Notes under the pieces: generated by a model
The model's input: only the letters and a program-made list of their open reading frames with translations
What the model was told of the DNA's origin: nothing
Databases searched by the model: none
Assembly (NCBI GenBank): GCA_045565995.1
Contig: JBJLEF010000001.1
Location: 1,240,001-1,304,000 of the forward strand
Length of the DNA: 64,000 bases
Direction: 5' to 3'
Source: UBA721 sp002705165
GTDB taxonomy: Bacteria > Planctomycetota > Planctomycetia > Pirellulales > Pirellulaceae
Position numbers and translations under genes: made by a program
Shown: positions 9,453 through 17,951 of the stretch, in pieces
Layout: each line of letters opens with the position of its first letter
Position numbering within the stretch: the stretch's first letter is position 1

Positions 9453-10232
9453 TTAATCTTGCTTCGGAGAGGGTGGTGTTTGAACGGCATTACCACGAGC
9501 GCGCCGTTTGATAGGGGCGATCGTATGTTGGACTACATAAGAAGCTTCAGCGACTAAATGATCGACCCGGTTTCTAAAGATCGCGAATGCTCCAAGAGAC
9601 GGAATAGCGACAATTAATCCACCAACGGTAGTTACGAGTGCCTGATAAATCCCTTCAGCAAGATCTCCGGCGCCAGCTGCGCCTTGCGTGGTTGCAACCT
9701 GTTGAAAAGCAAAGATCATTCCAGTCACGGTACCGAGCAGGCCTACCATGGGTGCGATGTTGCCAATCACGGAGAGGTACTCGATTTTACGGAATAGCCG
9801 GGCTGACTGCTCGGCCATGGCATCTTCCATCGCCTTTTCAATCGCTTCCCAGCCACCTTCCATTTCACCCAGGCCATGGCTGATAACGAACGTCAAAACA
9901 CAGGGATTCTCTCGACACAAGGTATCGGCTTCGCGATACTTACCAGCAATTAACAGTTCTCTAAGCTGTACACCTAATCCGGTAGGCATAATGTCTTTGG
10001 CGCGAAGTGTCAGTAAATGATCGATTACCAGATACAACGCTGTCAGCGATAAGCAAAGCAACAGGATCAGAATCGCCAGTCCGGTAATCCCGCCGGAAAA
10101 GACGATATCCGTAAATCCAGTGGATTGGACTTTCGATGTGGGCCCGTCCTGGGCGATGGCTTTCACCTGAAACATCAGTCCGAAAACCAGACCAGTGGCT
10201 GCCATGGTAGTTAGCCAGTTAAATCGTCTCAC
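9453..10232 (-). CDS. MotA/TolQ/ExbB proton channel family protein
   Basis: A 259-residue polytopic inner-membrane protein. It has a cleavable-looking N-terminal segment, as in many planctomycete ExbB proteins, then a first membrane helix around 48-72, a cytoplasmic loop, and paired helices near 150-175 and 195-220. The family motif NIAPMVGLLGTVTGMIFAF is clear, and GIYQALVTTVGGLIVAIPSL follows. It should form the pentameric channel around ExbD dimers and use proton motive force. Its start overlaps the preceding gene's stop by four bases (ATGA), so it belongs to the run led by the VWA gene at 11357. Confidence 0.93.
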   Translation of the reverse strand: MRRFNWLTTMAATGLVFGLMFQVKAIAQDGPTSKVQSTGFTDIVFSGGITGLAILILLLCLSLTALYLVIDHLLTLRAKDIMPTGLGVQLRELLIAGKYREADTLCRENPCVLTFVISHGLGEMEGGWEAIEKAMEDAMAEQSARLFRKIEYLSVIGNIAPMVGLLGTVTGMIFAFQQVATTQGAAGAGDLAEGIYQALVTTVGGLIVAIPSLGAFAIFRNRVDHLVAEASYVVQHTIAPIKRRARGNAVQTPPSPKQD

Positions 10233-11323
10233 GACGAATCTCCTTCTTTTTTTATTGCATTGCGCGCTTTAATACGTGACTGGATAGACGATTCTAATCG
10301 TTTTGCCTGAGTACCTGCGGTGGTGTCACTGTAATTTGCCGCTAATTCTTTACATAAGTTGAGTGCTTCATCGTATTGAGCCATATCCATCAATTCCTTG
10401 ACCGCTGCATGGACGGCTTCGGAGCCAAGATGATGCTGGGATGGATAGAGAATAGGTATTCGCATCATGGTCAGTACAGCTTCTTCTTCCATGTCCAGTC
10501 GGCGTTTCATCAGAGACACAACATAAAGCGGTCCCGCACGGAGTTCTTTCGGGAGTTCTGTGACCGCCTGATCCCAGTAGGTAACATCCTCGGGTTTGGC
10601 TAATGGTGTCTTGCTGCGCCAAAGCTGAGCCGCAGCTAACAGTGCAATCGACCGATCTGAATGTTGCTCGAGTTGCTTAAATAGGAGGAGGGCCTCATCA
10701 TTATACGGTGATGAGAATAGCCAGCTAGCTCCCACTAGTTGTTTAAGTGGGTTGTCTGCTTTCATTAATTCCCTCCCCCGATGCAGTAGTTCACCGGAAG
10801 ATGTCAGCGGATGCCAGACGATTGGTGCCGCTGTTAAATATGGGGTATTAGATTGCTGACTTAGTAGTACATCAAAAAATTGATTGGCAGCCTTATGCCA
10901 ATCCCCCATATTTTGTTCGCATTGAATGATTTTGGCGGTAATGCGATGTTTAACCCATTGGCGAGCCTCTTTGCTATAGGCTTGACGAAAACTAATGGAT
11001 GCCCGCTCAAACCGACGTTCAAACATATAGCCTTCCGCTGCAATATAGTCCGCATTCCACTTGCTAGAGATATTAGTGATGTGAGAGGAAGGTACTAATT
11101 GCTCACGTCCGGAGACTAATTGTAGTTTGAGCTCCTCGTAGTCATAACTAACGATCGTCCCTCGATATGTTTGCATCTTCTTGGTTTTGTTATTGAAGAT
11201 GGTTACAACGTCCAGTGAAGGTGCCTGCGCATGAATAGTACTGGCCAGGAGGACAGAATAGAAACTGATGACACCAAGCCTGAGAAAGCATCGTCCAGAA
11301 TTAGATAGCTTGCCCATATTCAC
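10229..11323 (-). CDS. Secreted TPR-like protein of the VWA-Exb operon
   Basis: A 364-residue protein with an N-terminal signal peptide (LGVISFYSVLLASTIHAQA). A short beta-rich N-terminal module follows (about residues 38-90, KMQTYRGTIVSYDYEELKL), which looks like a small SH3-like or Sm-like fold. Helical repeats of TPR type make up the rest. It lies between the VWA gene (33 bp upstream) and exbB (four-base overlap). I do not recognise a named family. Placement suggests a periplasmic component of the same ExbB/ExbD complex. No catalytic motif is seen. Confidence 0.75.
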   Translation of the reverse strand: MNMGKLSNSGRCFLRLGVISFYSVLLASTIHAQAPSLDVVTIFNNKTKKMQTYRGTIVSYDYEELKLQLVSGREQLVPSSHITNISSKWNADYIAAEGYMFERRFERASISFRQAYSKEARQWVKHRITAKIIQCEQNMGDWHKAANQFFDVLLSQQSNTPYLTAAPIVWHPLTSSGELLHRGRELMKADNPLKQLVGASWLFSSPYNDEALLLFKQLEQHSDRSIALLAAAQLWRSKTPLAKPEDVTYWDQAVTELPKELRAGPLYVVSLMKRRLDMEEEAVLTMMRIPILYPSQHHLGSEAVHAAVKELMDMAQYDEALNLCKELAANYSDTTAGTQAKRLESSIQSRIKARNAIKKEGDSS

Positions 11324-11356
11324 TGCTCAAGGATTCCTGAAACTCAAAATGGAAGG

Positions 11357-12454
11357 TTAACGTATCGGCCCGAGTTTATTCAAGTCGACATAGCTGTATT
11401 GGCCGCCATTGAGGTCTGCTAGTCGCATCAAAAAGTTCTTCGGCCCCAGATATCTTCCGACACCAAATTGAATGCAATTGATCGAGGCACCTACTCCGTC
11501 ATTGCGATTTGTAATGAAGGCCAGTTCGTCAGTTGTCAATTGCGGTTCATCTGCATCCGTCAGAAAAAAGATAACGTCTGGCTTCATGTTGAGAGCAATC
11601 TTAAGAGCAGCAATGTGATTGGTCTGCCCATTTGGTTCAATGTCTTCAACAAAATTAACCGCTTGTTTGCGGTTGATGGAATTTCCATACAGCAACTTTG
11701 GTGGGGATGGAGCAAATGGATTAAAAATGGAAGGATATTCGTTATAGAAGATGATTTGGAACTGATGGTTTTCCTTTAGATCTTCCAGGCTGGCAAGTAG
11801 TTGTTGCTGGGCGGCATCGATTGGTCGGCCCTGGTAGCCGGACATGGATGCGGATCGATCAAAGACATAGATAAAACGAGAACCTTTACCTTTGATCCCA
11901 AAAACGCCAGTCTCAACTTTTCCATAATCCCCGCCGAGGGAAGTCTTATTATTGGTTAACTCTTCCAGTGTTGGCAGTGCACTATCGCTACTACCATTGG
12001 TTTCAATCATTGGCTGGGCACTGGCGTCAGGTAGGCCGCCCGGCAGTTCTAAATCTGAAAAGCTGTCTTCCTGTGTGGTTTCCTCGATTATTTCGCTCAA
12101 GGGTGCTGCGGCCTGAGATGTGTCCTGCGCACTCTGTTCGCTTGGATTTTGATGATAGGTCGGACTTTCAGACGAATTCTTAACTAAGACAATGCCACCC
12201 TGTGCCGTTTGCTCTTCCGCCGCTCCCTTGAAGAAGGTTGTTTTCCAGGTATAGATCAAAAGAAGAAAAACCAAACAGTGTATTCCGGCTGAGATGAAGA
12301 CCGCCGAGTTATGCCCATTGTCGTAATAGAACATGTCGTCAGTGTCGCTGAGATCAGCAAGCAATTCAACTTGATTCTCCGCTAGTCCACCGTCCTCATG
12401 AGGAGCACTATCAGAAAGAGATTCTTCGATTGCTGATTCGTCGGAGTTGGTCAC
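11357..12454 (-). CDS. Membrane-anchored von Willebrand factor A domain protein
   Basis: A 365-residue protein. The acidic N-terminal stretch of about 45 residues is followed by one membrane helix (AVFISAGIHCLVFLLLIYTW), a Ser/Gln-rich linker, and a VWA domain from about residue 190. The metal-ion site is present: DRSASMS supplies DxSxS, TNHIAAL the Thr, and FLTDADEP the Asp. Topology (short N-tail, one helix, extended linker) is TonB/TolA-like, with a VWA head in place of a TonB C-terminus. It is the first gene of the six-gene run to 6075, with a TATAAT-like box 43 bp upstream. It could bind a periplasmic or envelope ligand and be driven by the ExbB/ExbD channel; this is inference. Confidence 0.88.
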   Translation of the reverse strand: MTNSDESAIEESLSDSAPHEDGGLAENQVELLADLSDTDDMFYYDNGHNSAVFISAGIHCLVFLLLIYTWKTTFFKGAAEEQTAQGGIVLVKNSSESPTYHQNPSEQSAQDTSQAAAPLSEIIEETTQEDSFSDLELPGGLPDASAQPMIETNGSSDSALPTLEELTNNKTSLGGDYGKVETGVFGIKGKGSRFIYVFDRSASMSGYQGRPIDAAQQQLLASLEDLKENHQFQIIFYNEYPSIFNPFAPSPPKLLYGNSINRKQAVNFVEDIEPNGQTNHIAALKIALNMKPDVIFFLTDADEPQLTTDELAFITNRNDGVGASINCIQFGVGRYLGPKNFLMRLADLNGGQYSYVDLNKLGPIR

Positions 12455-12497
12455 AAAGTTTTGCCGGTGAGATTAAAGTGAATTGGCGGATGTTTCT

Positions 12498-12503
12498 ATT
12501 ATA
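12498..12503 (-). promoter_or_regulatory. Candidate -10 box for the VWA-ExbB-ExbD operon
   Basis: On the minus strand this reads TATAAT, a perfect sigma-70-type -10 hexamer, 43 bp before the ATG of the VWA gene. The matching -35 position is poor (CTTCGA or TTCGAA at 16-17 bp spacing), so the call rests on one element. It is the only such box seen between the VWA gene and def. Confidence 0.35.
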
Positions 12504-12696
12504 GGGATGGGAAGTGAGATTCGAAGAACGAATAAATCAGAGTTTATGAATGGTATGATTGAATAAGATTGCCCGGGGCATCATTTCCCGAGAACCTGAA
12601 GACGGTTTCCGGGGACTTTCAGACAAGATGTATCAATGCTAAGTTCTAAATGTCTAAGCGTTAGAGGAATTTACTTTAGTCAGTTTGAATTTAATC

Positions 12697-13278
12697 ATGG
12701 AAATAATCACGCATCCACATCCCACCTTAAAACATCAATCGAAACCGATCCTTCGCATCAATGCTGAATTGAAAGCGATTGTGGCGGAAATGTTTGAGTT
12801 GATGTATGAGGCTAAGGGTGTTGGTTTAGCTGCCAATCAGGTTAATCTTCCATTGAGGGTTTTTGTCGCCAATCCCAGCGGTTCCCGGGGGGAGGGTGAA
12901 GAATTTGTATTCATTAATCCCGTGATTAGCAAAGGGACAGGCAATGAGGTCGCTGATGAAGGGTGCTTAAGTTTGCCAGGAGTTTACGGTCCGGTAAATC
13001 GTTCTAAGAGTATCCATGTGGAAGCATTTAGCATTGATGGAGAAGCCATCAGTCTTGATCTGGAAGATTTTATGGCCCGAGTGGTTCAGCACGAAACAGA
13101 TCATCTGGATGGAGTGATGTTTACTGACCGAATGGTAGAGCATAGCCTTCAGGCAATTCAGGGCGAGATCGAGGAGTTCGAAATAGAATACCGTTCCAAG
13201 TTAACGGATGGACTCATTCCTGATGAACAGGCAGTTCATCAAGCGTTAGCCGAATGGGAAGTGAAGTTCTGTAAGTAA
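12697..13278 (+). CDS. def: Peptide deformylase
   Basis: Removes the formyl group from N-terminal fMet of new proteins, with a bound metal. All three family motifs are present: GVGLAANQV, EGCLSLPG with the metal Cys, and QHETDHLDG with the HExxH metal site. The length of 193 residues from the ATG at 12697 is typical, with a C-terminal acidic tail. An in-frame TTG at 12685 is a poorer start because homology begins at MEIITHPHP. It sits 18 bp before fmt, the usual def-fmt pair that adds and removes the same formyl group. Confidence 0.96.
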   Translation: MEIITHPHPTLKHQSKPILRINAELKAIVAEMFELMYEAKGVGLAANQVNLPLRVFVANPSGSRGEGEEFVFINPVISKGTGNEVADEGCLSLPGVYGPVNRSKSIHVEAFSIDGEAISLDLEDFMARVVQHETDHLDGVMFTDRMVEHSLQAIQGEIEEFEIEYRSKLTDGLIPDEQAVHQALAEWEVKFCK

Positions 13279-13296
13279 CGGGCGGGTACATAAGTC

Positions 13297-14271
13297 ATGC
13301 GGTTGATCATTATGGGTACGGGACCATTTGCTGTTCCGATGTTTCAGGCGATCCTCAAGGCAGGGCATGAGGTGCCTATCGTTGTAACGCGTCCGACAAG
13401 GCCCGCCCGAGGCCGAAAACAACCCCCTTCAAATCCGATGCGAGAGGCTGCAGAGTCGGTTGGCATCGAAGTATGGGCGCCGGAATCAATTAATACTCCG
13501 GAAGCGAGAGTGCAACTACAGTCTTACACAGCTGACTTAATGGTCGTCTGTGACTATGGTCAGATTCTCAATAGTGAGGCACTGGCAACCACTCGTCTGG
13601 GAGGTATTAACCTTCATGGATCCCTTTTGCCAAAATACCGAGGGGCAGCACCTGTGCAGTGGGCAGTTATCAATGGCGATTTAACCACTGGTATCACGGT
13701 CATTCACATGACTCCTAAATTGGATGGCGGTCCCTCATTAGTTCAGATGGAGACTCCGATTGAGGCGGGCGAGAATGCTGAAACGTTGGAAACCCGGCTG
13801 TCAACTCTCGGGGCACCAGCCGTTCTTCAGGCAATTACATTGCTTGACGAGTGGGATGAGCAGACAGCGATTGGTGAAATCCAAGACCCGGCTGATATAA
13901 CCAAAGCTCCACGCCTTACGAAGAACCATGGAGTGATCGACTGGAAGAAGAGTGCTGCAGAGATTCTAAATAATCATCATGGAGTACAGCCCTGGCCGGG
14001 CAGTTTTACTGTATGGGATCGCGGGAAACAGCCGATGCGTTTGATTATTTCGGAACTGTCAATTCATGAGCCTGTGGAGAGAGAGGGGCTTTCAGAACCT
14101 GATGGGTATTCTGCCGGAGAAGTAATCATCGCTGAAAATGACACCCTCGTTGTGGCGTGTGGGTCAGGAAGCATTCAGTTATTAGAAGTTCAGCCAGCTG
14201 GTAAACGGGTGATGACTGCCGGTGAATTTTTACGCGGTTATCAATTGAAATCAGGCATTCGCTTTCAGTAG
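13297..14271 (+). CDS. fmt: Methionyl-tRNA formyltransferase
   Basis: Formylates initiator Met-tRNA using 10-formyltetrahydrofolate. At 324 residues it is of normal length. The N-terminal formyltransferase domain begins MRLIIMGTGPFAVPMF and carries SLLPKYRGAAPVQWAVINGD, with the active-site neighbourhood (NLHGSLLP) and ITVIHMTPKLDGG. The C-terminal Fmt-type oligonucleotide-binding domain ends with AGEFLRGYQLKSG. It directly follows def, and no transcription stop is visible between them. A Gfo/Idh oxidoreductase gene begins 102 bp downstream. Confidence 0.96.
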   Translation: MRLIIMGTGPFAVPMFQAILKAGHEVPIVVTRPTRPARGRKQPPSNPMREAAESVGIEVWAPESINTPEARVQLQSYTADLMVVCDYGQILNSEALATTRLGGINLHGSLLPKYRGAAPVQWAVINGDLTTGITVIHMTPKLDGGPSLVQMETPIEAGENAETLETRLSTLGAPAVLQAITLLDEWDEQTAIGEIQDPADITKAPRLTKNHGVIDWKKSAAEILNNHHGVQPWPGSFTVWDRGKQPMRLIISELSIHEPVEREGLSEPDGYSAGEVIIAENDTLVVACGSGSIQLLEVQPAGKRVMTAGEFLRGYQLKSGIRFQ

Positions 14272-14372
14272 ACCTTCGATGCCCGCTGGCATTCTCTATC
14301 TCAAATCTTACAATGAGTTGCGATAGATGACTCAAAATTAACTCGCATGAGGAGTGAGATTCAAATACCGTT

Positions 14373-15368
14373 ATGTCAGATAAACTTCGTTGGGGAATTG
14401 TCAGTACGGCAAAGATTGGTACTGAAAAAGTAATTCCTGCAATGCAACAAGCTCAGTACTGCGATATCGTCGCGATTGCTTCTCGGACACAGGAAAAGGC
14501 TGATGCAACGGCGGCGGAATTAGGGATTCCAAAAGCCTATGGTTCGTATGAAGCCTTGCTGGCAGATCCGGATATTGACGCCATCTATAATCCGCTACCA
14601 AATCATTTGCATGTTCCTGTTTCCATTCAGGCATTAGAAGCCGGCAAGCACGTCCTCTGTGAGAAGCCAATTGCTTTGACCAGTCAAGAGGGTCAGCAGC
14701 TAGTGGATGCCGCCGCCGCTCATCCTGAGTTGAAATGTATGGAAGCTTTCATGTATCGCCACCATCCACAGTGGCAGAAAGCTCGTGAAATTGTTCGCAG
14801 TGGCGAGATCGGAACCCTGACAACGATCAATTCGTTTTTCTCCTATTTCAATGATGATCCGAATAATATTCGCAATATGGCAGACATCGGTGGTGGTGGT
14901 TTGATGGATATTGGTTGTTACCCGATCAGTGTCTCTCGGTTTATTTTTGGTGCCGAGCCGAATCGAGTGAGTGGGATTGCAGAATTTCATTCAGAATTTG
15001 GAACCGATGTTTTATCGAGTGCTATTTTGGACTTTGGTAATGGTACCTCGACCTTCACATGTTCGACTCAGTTAGCCCCTTATCAGCGAGTCAACATTTA
15101 CGGTGACAAGGGTCGGATTGAAATCGAAATTCCATTCAATGCTCCACCAGATGCTCCTTGCAAAATGTGGCATCAAAAATCATGCGGTGAGATCGAAGAG
15201 ATCGTTTTTGATATTTGTGATCAATATGGACTACAGGGAGATTTGTTTTCCCGCGCCGTGCTCGACAACACCGACGTACCTACTCCGATTGCTGATGCCG
15301 TTGGTAATATGAGAGTGATCGAAGCGATTTTACGTGCGTCAGAAAGCGAGAGCTGGGAAGCTGTCTAA
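14373..15368 (+). CDS. Gfo/Idh/MocA family oxidoreductase
   Basis: A 331-residue NAD(P)-dependent oxidoreductase of the glucose-fructose oxidoreductase/inositol dehydrogenase family. The N-terminal Rossmann segment reads LRWGIVSTAKIGTEKVIPAM. The family motif HVLCEKPIAL follows near residue 96, with the expected catalytic Lys. The C-terminal alpha/beta domain carries GGGGLMDIGCYPISVSRF, which resembles the dihydrodiol/xylose dehydrogenase branch. No signal peptide is seen, so it is cytosolic. Substrate cannot be read from sequence; a sugar or cyclic polyol is likely for this family. Its 3' end is 50 bp from the convergent 2-hydroxyacid dehydrogenase gene. Confidence 0.9.
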   Translation: MSDKLRWGIVSTAKIGTEKVIPAMQQAQYCDIVAIASRTQEKADATAAELGIPKAYGSYEALLADPDIDAIYNPLPNHLHVPVSIQALEAGKHVLCEKPIALTSQEGQQLVDAAAAHPELKCMEAFMYRHHPQWQKAREIVRSGEIGTLTTINSFFSYFNDDPNNIRNMADIGGGGLMDIGCYPISVSRFIFGAEPNRVSGIAEFHSEFGTDVLSSAILDFGNGTSTFTCSTQLAPYQRVNIYGDKGRIEIEIPFNAPPDAPCKMWHQKSCGEIEEIVFDICDQYGLQGDLFSRAVLDNTDVPTPIADAVGNMRVIEAILRASESESWEAV

Positions 15369-15418
15369 GCCATTTGCAGATAGATTCCACCCGTTGAGGA
15401 AAAGGTTGGACGATGGTT

Positions 15419-16360
15419 TTAGACCGAGTGAAGAAGAGTTTGGTCTTCTAATCCAAGTAGCAGATTCTCAACACTGATCTCAGCCATCTTGCGGCGAGTC
15501 TGCATAGTGGCACTGCCCAGATGCGGAGCGATGGTTACGTTGTCCAGCGACAGTAAAGGATGGTCTCGCGGCAAGGGCTCCGGATCTGTCACATCTAAGC
15601 CTGCGGCGTAAATGTGCCCCTCTTGTAATGCTTCGGTTAGCGCTGCGGTATCCACGACTGGTCCACGAGCGACATTGATGAGCACGGCAGAGTTCTTCAT
15701 TTTGGCAAACTCTTCTTTGCCAATCAGACCGGTGGTCTCTGCAGTCAGCGGGCAGATGCAAACTACGAAGTCGGATTGCTGTAGTAATTCATCCAGCGAT
15801 ACATACGTTAGATTGAGATTATCGGGATTGTCGGCTAACGGCGTTCGTTTGTGATAGACGATATTCATATCGAACGCTGCACAGCGACGGGCGATCTGGT
15901 AACCAATTCCACCAAGTCCAATAATCCCAACGGTTTGATGGTGGATTTCCGTGCCCAGCATGTAGGCGGGATCAAAGTAAGTGAATTCAGAACTGCGAGC
16001 GTAGATATCCCCTTCTCGTAACCGACGGCCAGCCGCCAATAGCAGAGTCAACGCCTGGTCCGCCGTGGTTCCATTGAGCACGTGAGGCGTGTTGCCAACC
16101 GGTATATTCAAATTCCGAGCAGCCTCGACATCGATGTGATCAACACCCACACCATAGTTACTAACCACTTTTAGATTGCGAAAATTAGCCATGTGCTCGG
16201 CTGTCACCAGCATGTGCCCAAAGGTTAAAATACCGTCGACGGTTGCATCTGCACCACCCTCTAAGGTTGCCCACGGAAGGCGTTCGATTTTTCCAGCGAG
16301 TAGTTCGATAAGATTGTCGGAAAGTACATCATCTGTAATAACGCGTGGTAACTGAGTCAT
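15419..16360 (-). CDS. D-isomer-specific 2-hydroxyacid dehydrogenase
   Basis: A 313-residue NAD(P)-dependent dehydrogenase of the D-2-hydroxyacid family. The nucleotide-binding motif is VGIIGLGGIGYQIARR. Catalytic residues sit in INVARGPVVDTAAL (Arg), DVTDPEPLP (Glu) and APHLGSATMQTRRKM (His). HVLNGTTADQALTLLLA is typical of glyoxylate/hydroxypyruvate reductases, which makes that the leading substrate guess. The start overlaps the stop of the GH99-like gene upstream by four bases (ATGA), so the two are probably co-transcribed, which hints at use of a sugar-derived hydroxyacid or oxoacid. Confidence 0.92.
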   Translation of the reverse strand: MTQLPRVITDDVLSDNLIELLAGKIERLPWATLEGGADATVDGILTFGHMLVTAEHMANFRNLKVVSNYGVGVDHIDVEAARNLNIPVGNTPHVLNGTTADQALTLLLAAGRRLREGDIYARSSEFTYFDPAYMLGTEIHHQTVGIIGLGGIGYQIARRCAAFDMNIVYHKRTPLADNPDNLNLTYVSLDELLQQSDFVVCICPLTAETTGLIGKEEFAKMKNSAVLINVARGPVVDTAALTEALQEGHIYAAGLDVTDPEPLPRDHPLLSLDNVTIAPHLGSATMQTRRKMAEISVENLLLGLEDQTLLHSV

Positions 16361-17556
16361 TCTTTTTCTCCGGCGATTGCCGCTCGCACGTTGTCAACTC
16401 GTCCGTTGAGTAGATTTTGGGAAGACGAATCAAATAGGTTTGTTTTTAACGGGTCTTTGAAGTGCGATTTTCTGAGTTGGTAAAGTTTCAGCGGGAGTTT
16501 CAGATCTTCAGGTTGAAAATCGTGATGTGAATTTGTTTGCTTTTGAATGTACTCTAAATAAACCAATCCGTATTCATGGGTTGGTTCAATATTTGTTCCT
16601 TCTCCAAAATCATTCCAGGTGGCAATTTGTATCAATAGAGAAGAATCTTTCTGAGCCCGGTCAAAAGTTGATTTGAAGGTATTTCCTTTTTCGCTATCAA
16701 TAAAACCGTAACTTGGACCAACATTCGCCTGGCTATAGATATCTTTAAATCCAGGAAACGCGATCGATATTATTTTCTCTTTTGATGACCTGCTTTCGAG
16801 AATGTCCAAATAGCCTTCCCAGGTTTGTCGGTTAATAGTTTCACCGCCGTGTACAGGTGGCCAGCCGAATGCACCATCGAATTGTGCGTCTTGACTGAGG
16901 TGAGGGAGGGCGAAAAGTTCCACAGCGGTATTTTGCTTTAATTGCTGCCAACTCTTTGCCTTGAGATGCTGTGGGCCGAAAACCAATAACACAGGCCGAT
17001 CAGATATTTTGAGATAAGAGCTATCAACAAAACAATTTGTTTTGAGCCACATAAAATCTCTTTGCGCATACTCTAACGACTGTTCAGGTCGAATTTGTTT
17101 TTGCTCAATTCGGTGTTTTATAGTTTGGTCTTCATAACAAATTGCATACTTTAGACCAGCTTGCCTAATCACATTGATTAGAGCCTTTGTATTTCGATGG
17201 ATCATGGCATAGTCCCGAAATTCCGACACACCATACCAGTCGATGATGACTCCGTTAATGCCGGAAAGCTTCATTAATTGAACGTGATATTCAATCGCAT
17301 GGGCATCAAACGAATCATAGGGACCTATTTGAGGAACGAAATGAGATGCAAGCTCCAGAGGTTTTTTCTCGGGCATGAACTTATTCATTGTCCAGTGCCA
17401 TCCCCACGTACCGCTGATTGGTTTCGAAGCGTACCAAGGCATGTAATGCACAAAAACTTGCTTATCCTGCTCTCCGAGCAAAGAGCTTCGTGGAGTTAGC
17501 AGGCCGAGGCTAACGGCGACGCACCAGACAAGGATATAGAATTTAATTGTTCTCAT
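16357..17556 (-). CDS. Secreted glycoside hydrolase family 99/71-like protein
   Basis: About 399 residues from the ATG at 17556, which opens with a signal peptide (MRTIKFYILVWCVAVSLGLL). An upstream in-frame ATG at 17637 would bury that signal and is less likely. The body resembles GH99/GH71-like TIM-barrel proteins: VFVHYMPWYASKP at the start, GINGVIIDWYGVSE, then LLIQIATWNDFGEGTNIEP toward the end. Members act on alpha-mannoside or alpha-glucan linkages, but the specificity here is not determined and catalytic acids were not assigned. It overlaps the downstream dehydrogenase gene by four bases. No clear Shine-Dalgarno is seen. Confidence 0.7.
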   Translation of the reverse strand: MRTIKFYILVWCVAVSLGLLTPRSSLLGEQDKQVFVHYMPWYASKPISGTWGWHWTMNKFMPEKKPLELASHFVPQIGPYDSFDAHAIEYHVQLMKLSGINGVIIDWYGVSEFRDYAMIHRNTKALINVIRQAGLKYAICYEDQTIKHRIEQKQIRPEQSLEYAQRDFMWLKTNCFVDSSYLKISDRPVLLVFGPQHLKAKSWQQLKQNTAVELFALPHLSQDAQFDGAFGWPPVHGGETINRQTWEGYLDILESRSSKEKIISIAFPGFKDIYSQANVGPSYGFIDSEKGNTFKSTFDRAQKDSSLLIQIATWNDFGEGTNIEPTHEYGLVYLEYIQKQTNSHHDFQPEDLKLPLKLYQLRKSHFKDPLKTNLFDSSSQNLLNGRVDNVRAAIAGEKE

Positions 17557-17951
17557 AATATTAAAAATTATCTCTGAGTCATCCGGCGCGATGACAGCAA
17601 TCGATTCATAAGGCCTGAGAAAGTATTCAATTCTCAAATATGTGGTCTGTACTTTATATTAGATTTGTATCGCTTGAATTGCCAGCCAAGGGTGGGATGC
17701 ATTAGCGCCACGTTGGTTACCCGTATACAGAAAGGCGGCTACAGTAGAGCGGTCATTTAGAGTCGCTGGCGCACTTTGAACTATCGGGTTAGATCTTTCT
17801 TCATCCGACGCGCTCCGTTTGTCGGAGAAAAAATTAAAAGTCGATTGTTTGGGTTGCCGCTTCATTTTTGCGCTAGCCTGCACAAGCACAGAGAGATGTG
17901 AAGTATACTGACAGAACGAACTGTGAATTACCGAATGGAGCCCCCTGTTTT
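17557..17951. other. Divergent intergenic region between GH99-like and sulfatase-esterase genes
   Basis: A 395-bp gap between two divergent secreted-enzyme genes. A TATACT box on the plus strand at 17904-17909 could be a -10 for the sulfatase-esterase gene, without a good -35. A short hairpin (CTCCG, five-base loop, CGGAG) lies near 17813-17827. A 76-codon open frame on the minus strand has no signal, motif or ribosome site and is not called as a gene. Confidence 0.4.

Noticed and set aside
12587..12614. Imperfect hairpin (CCCG-AGAACC / GGTTTC-CGGGG) upstream of def
   Set aside because: No T-run and no match to a known riboswitch or leader; probably chance or a weak leader structure.
17659..17889. 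76-codon open frame on the minus strand between the GH99-like and sulfatase-esterase genes
   Set aside because: No signal peptide, motif or ribosome site; the region looks like an ordinary divergent promoter gap.
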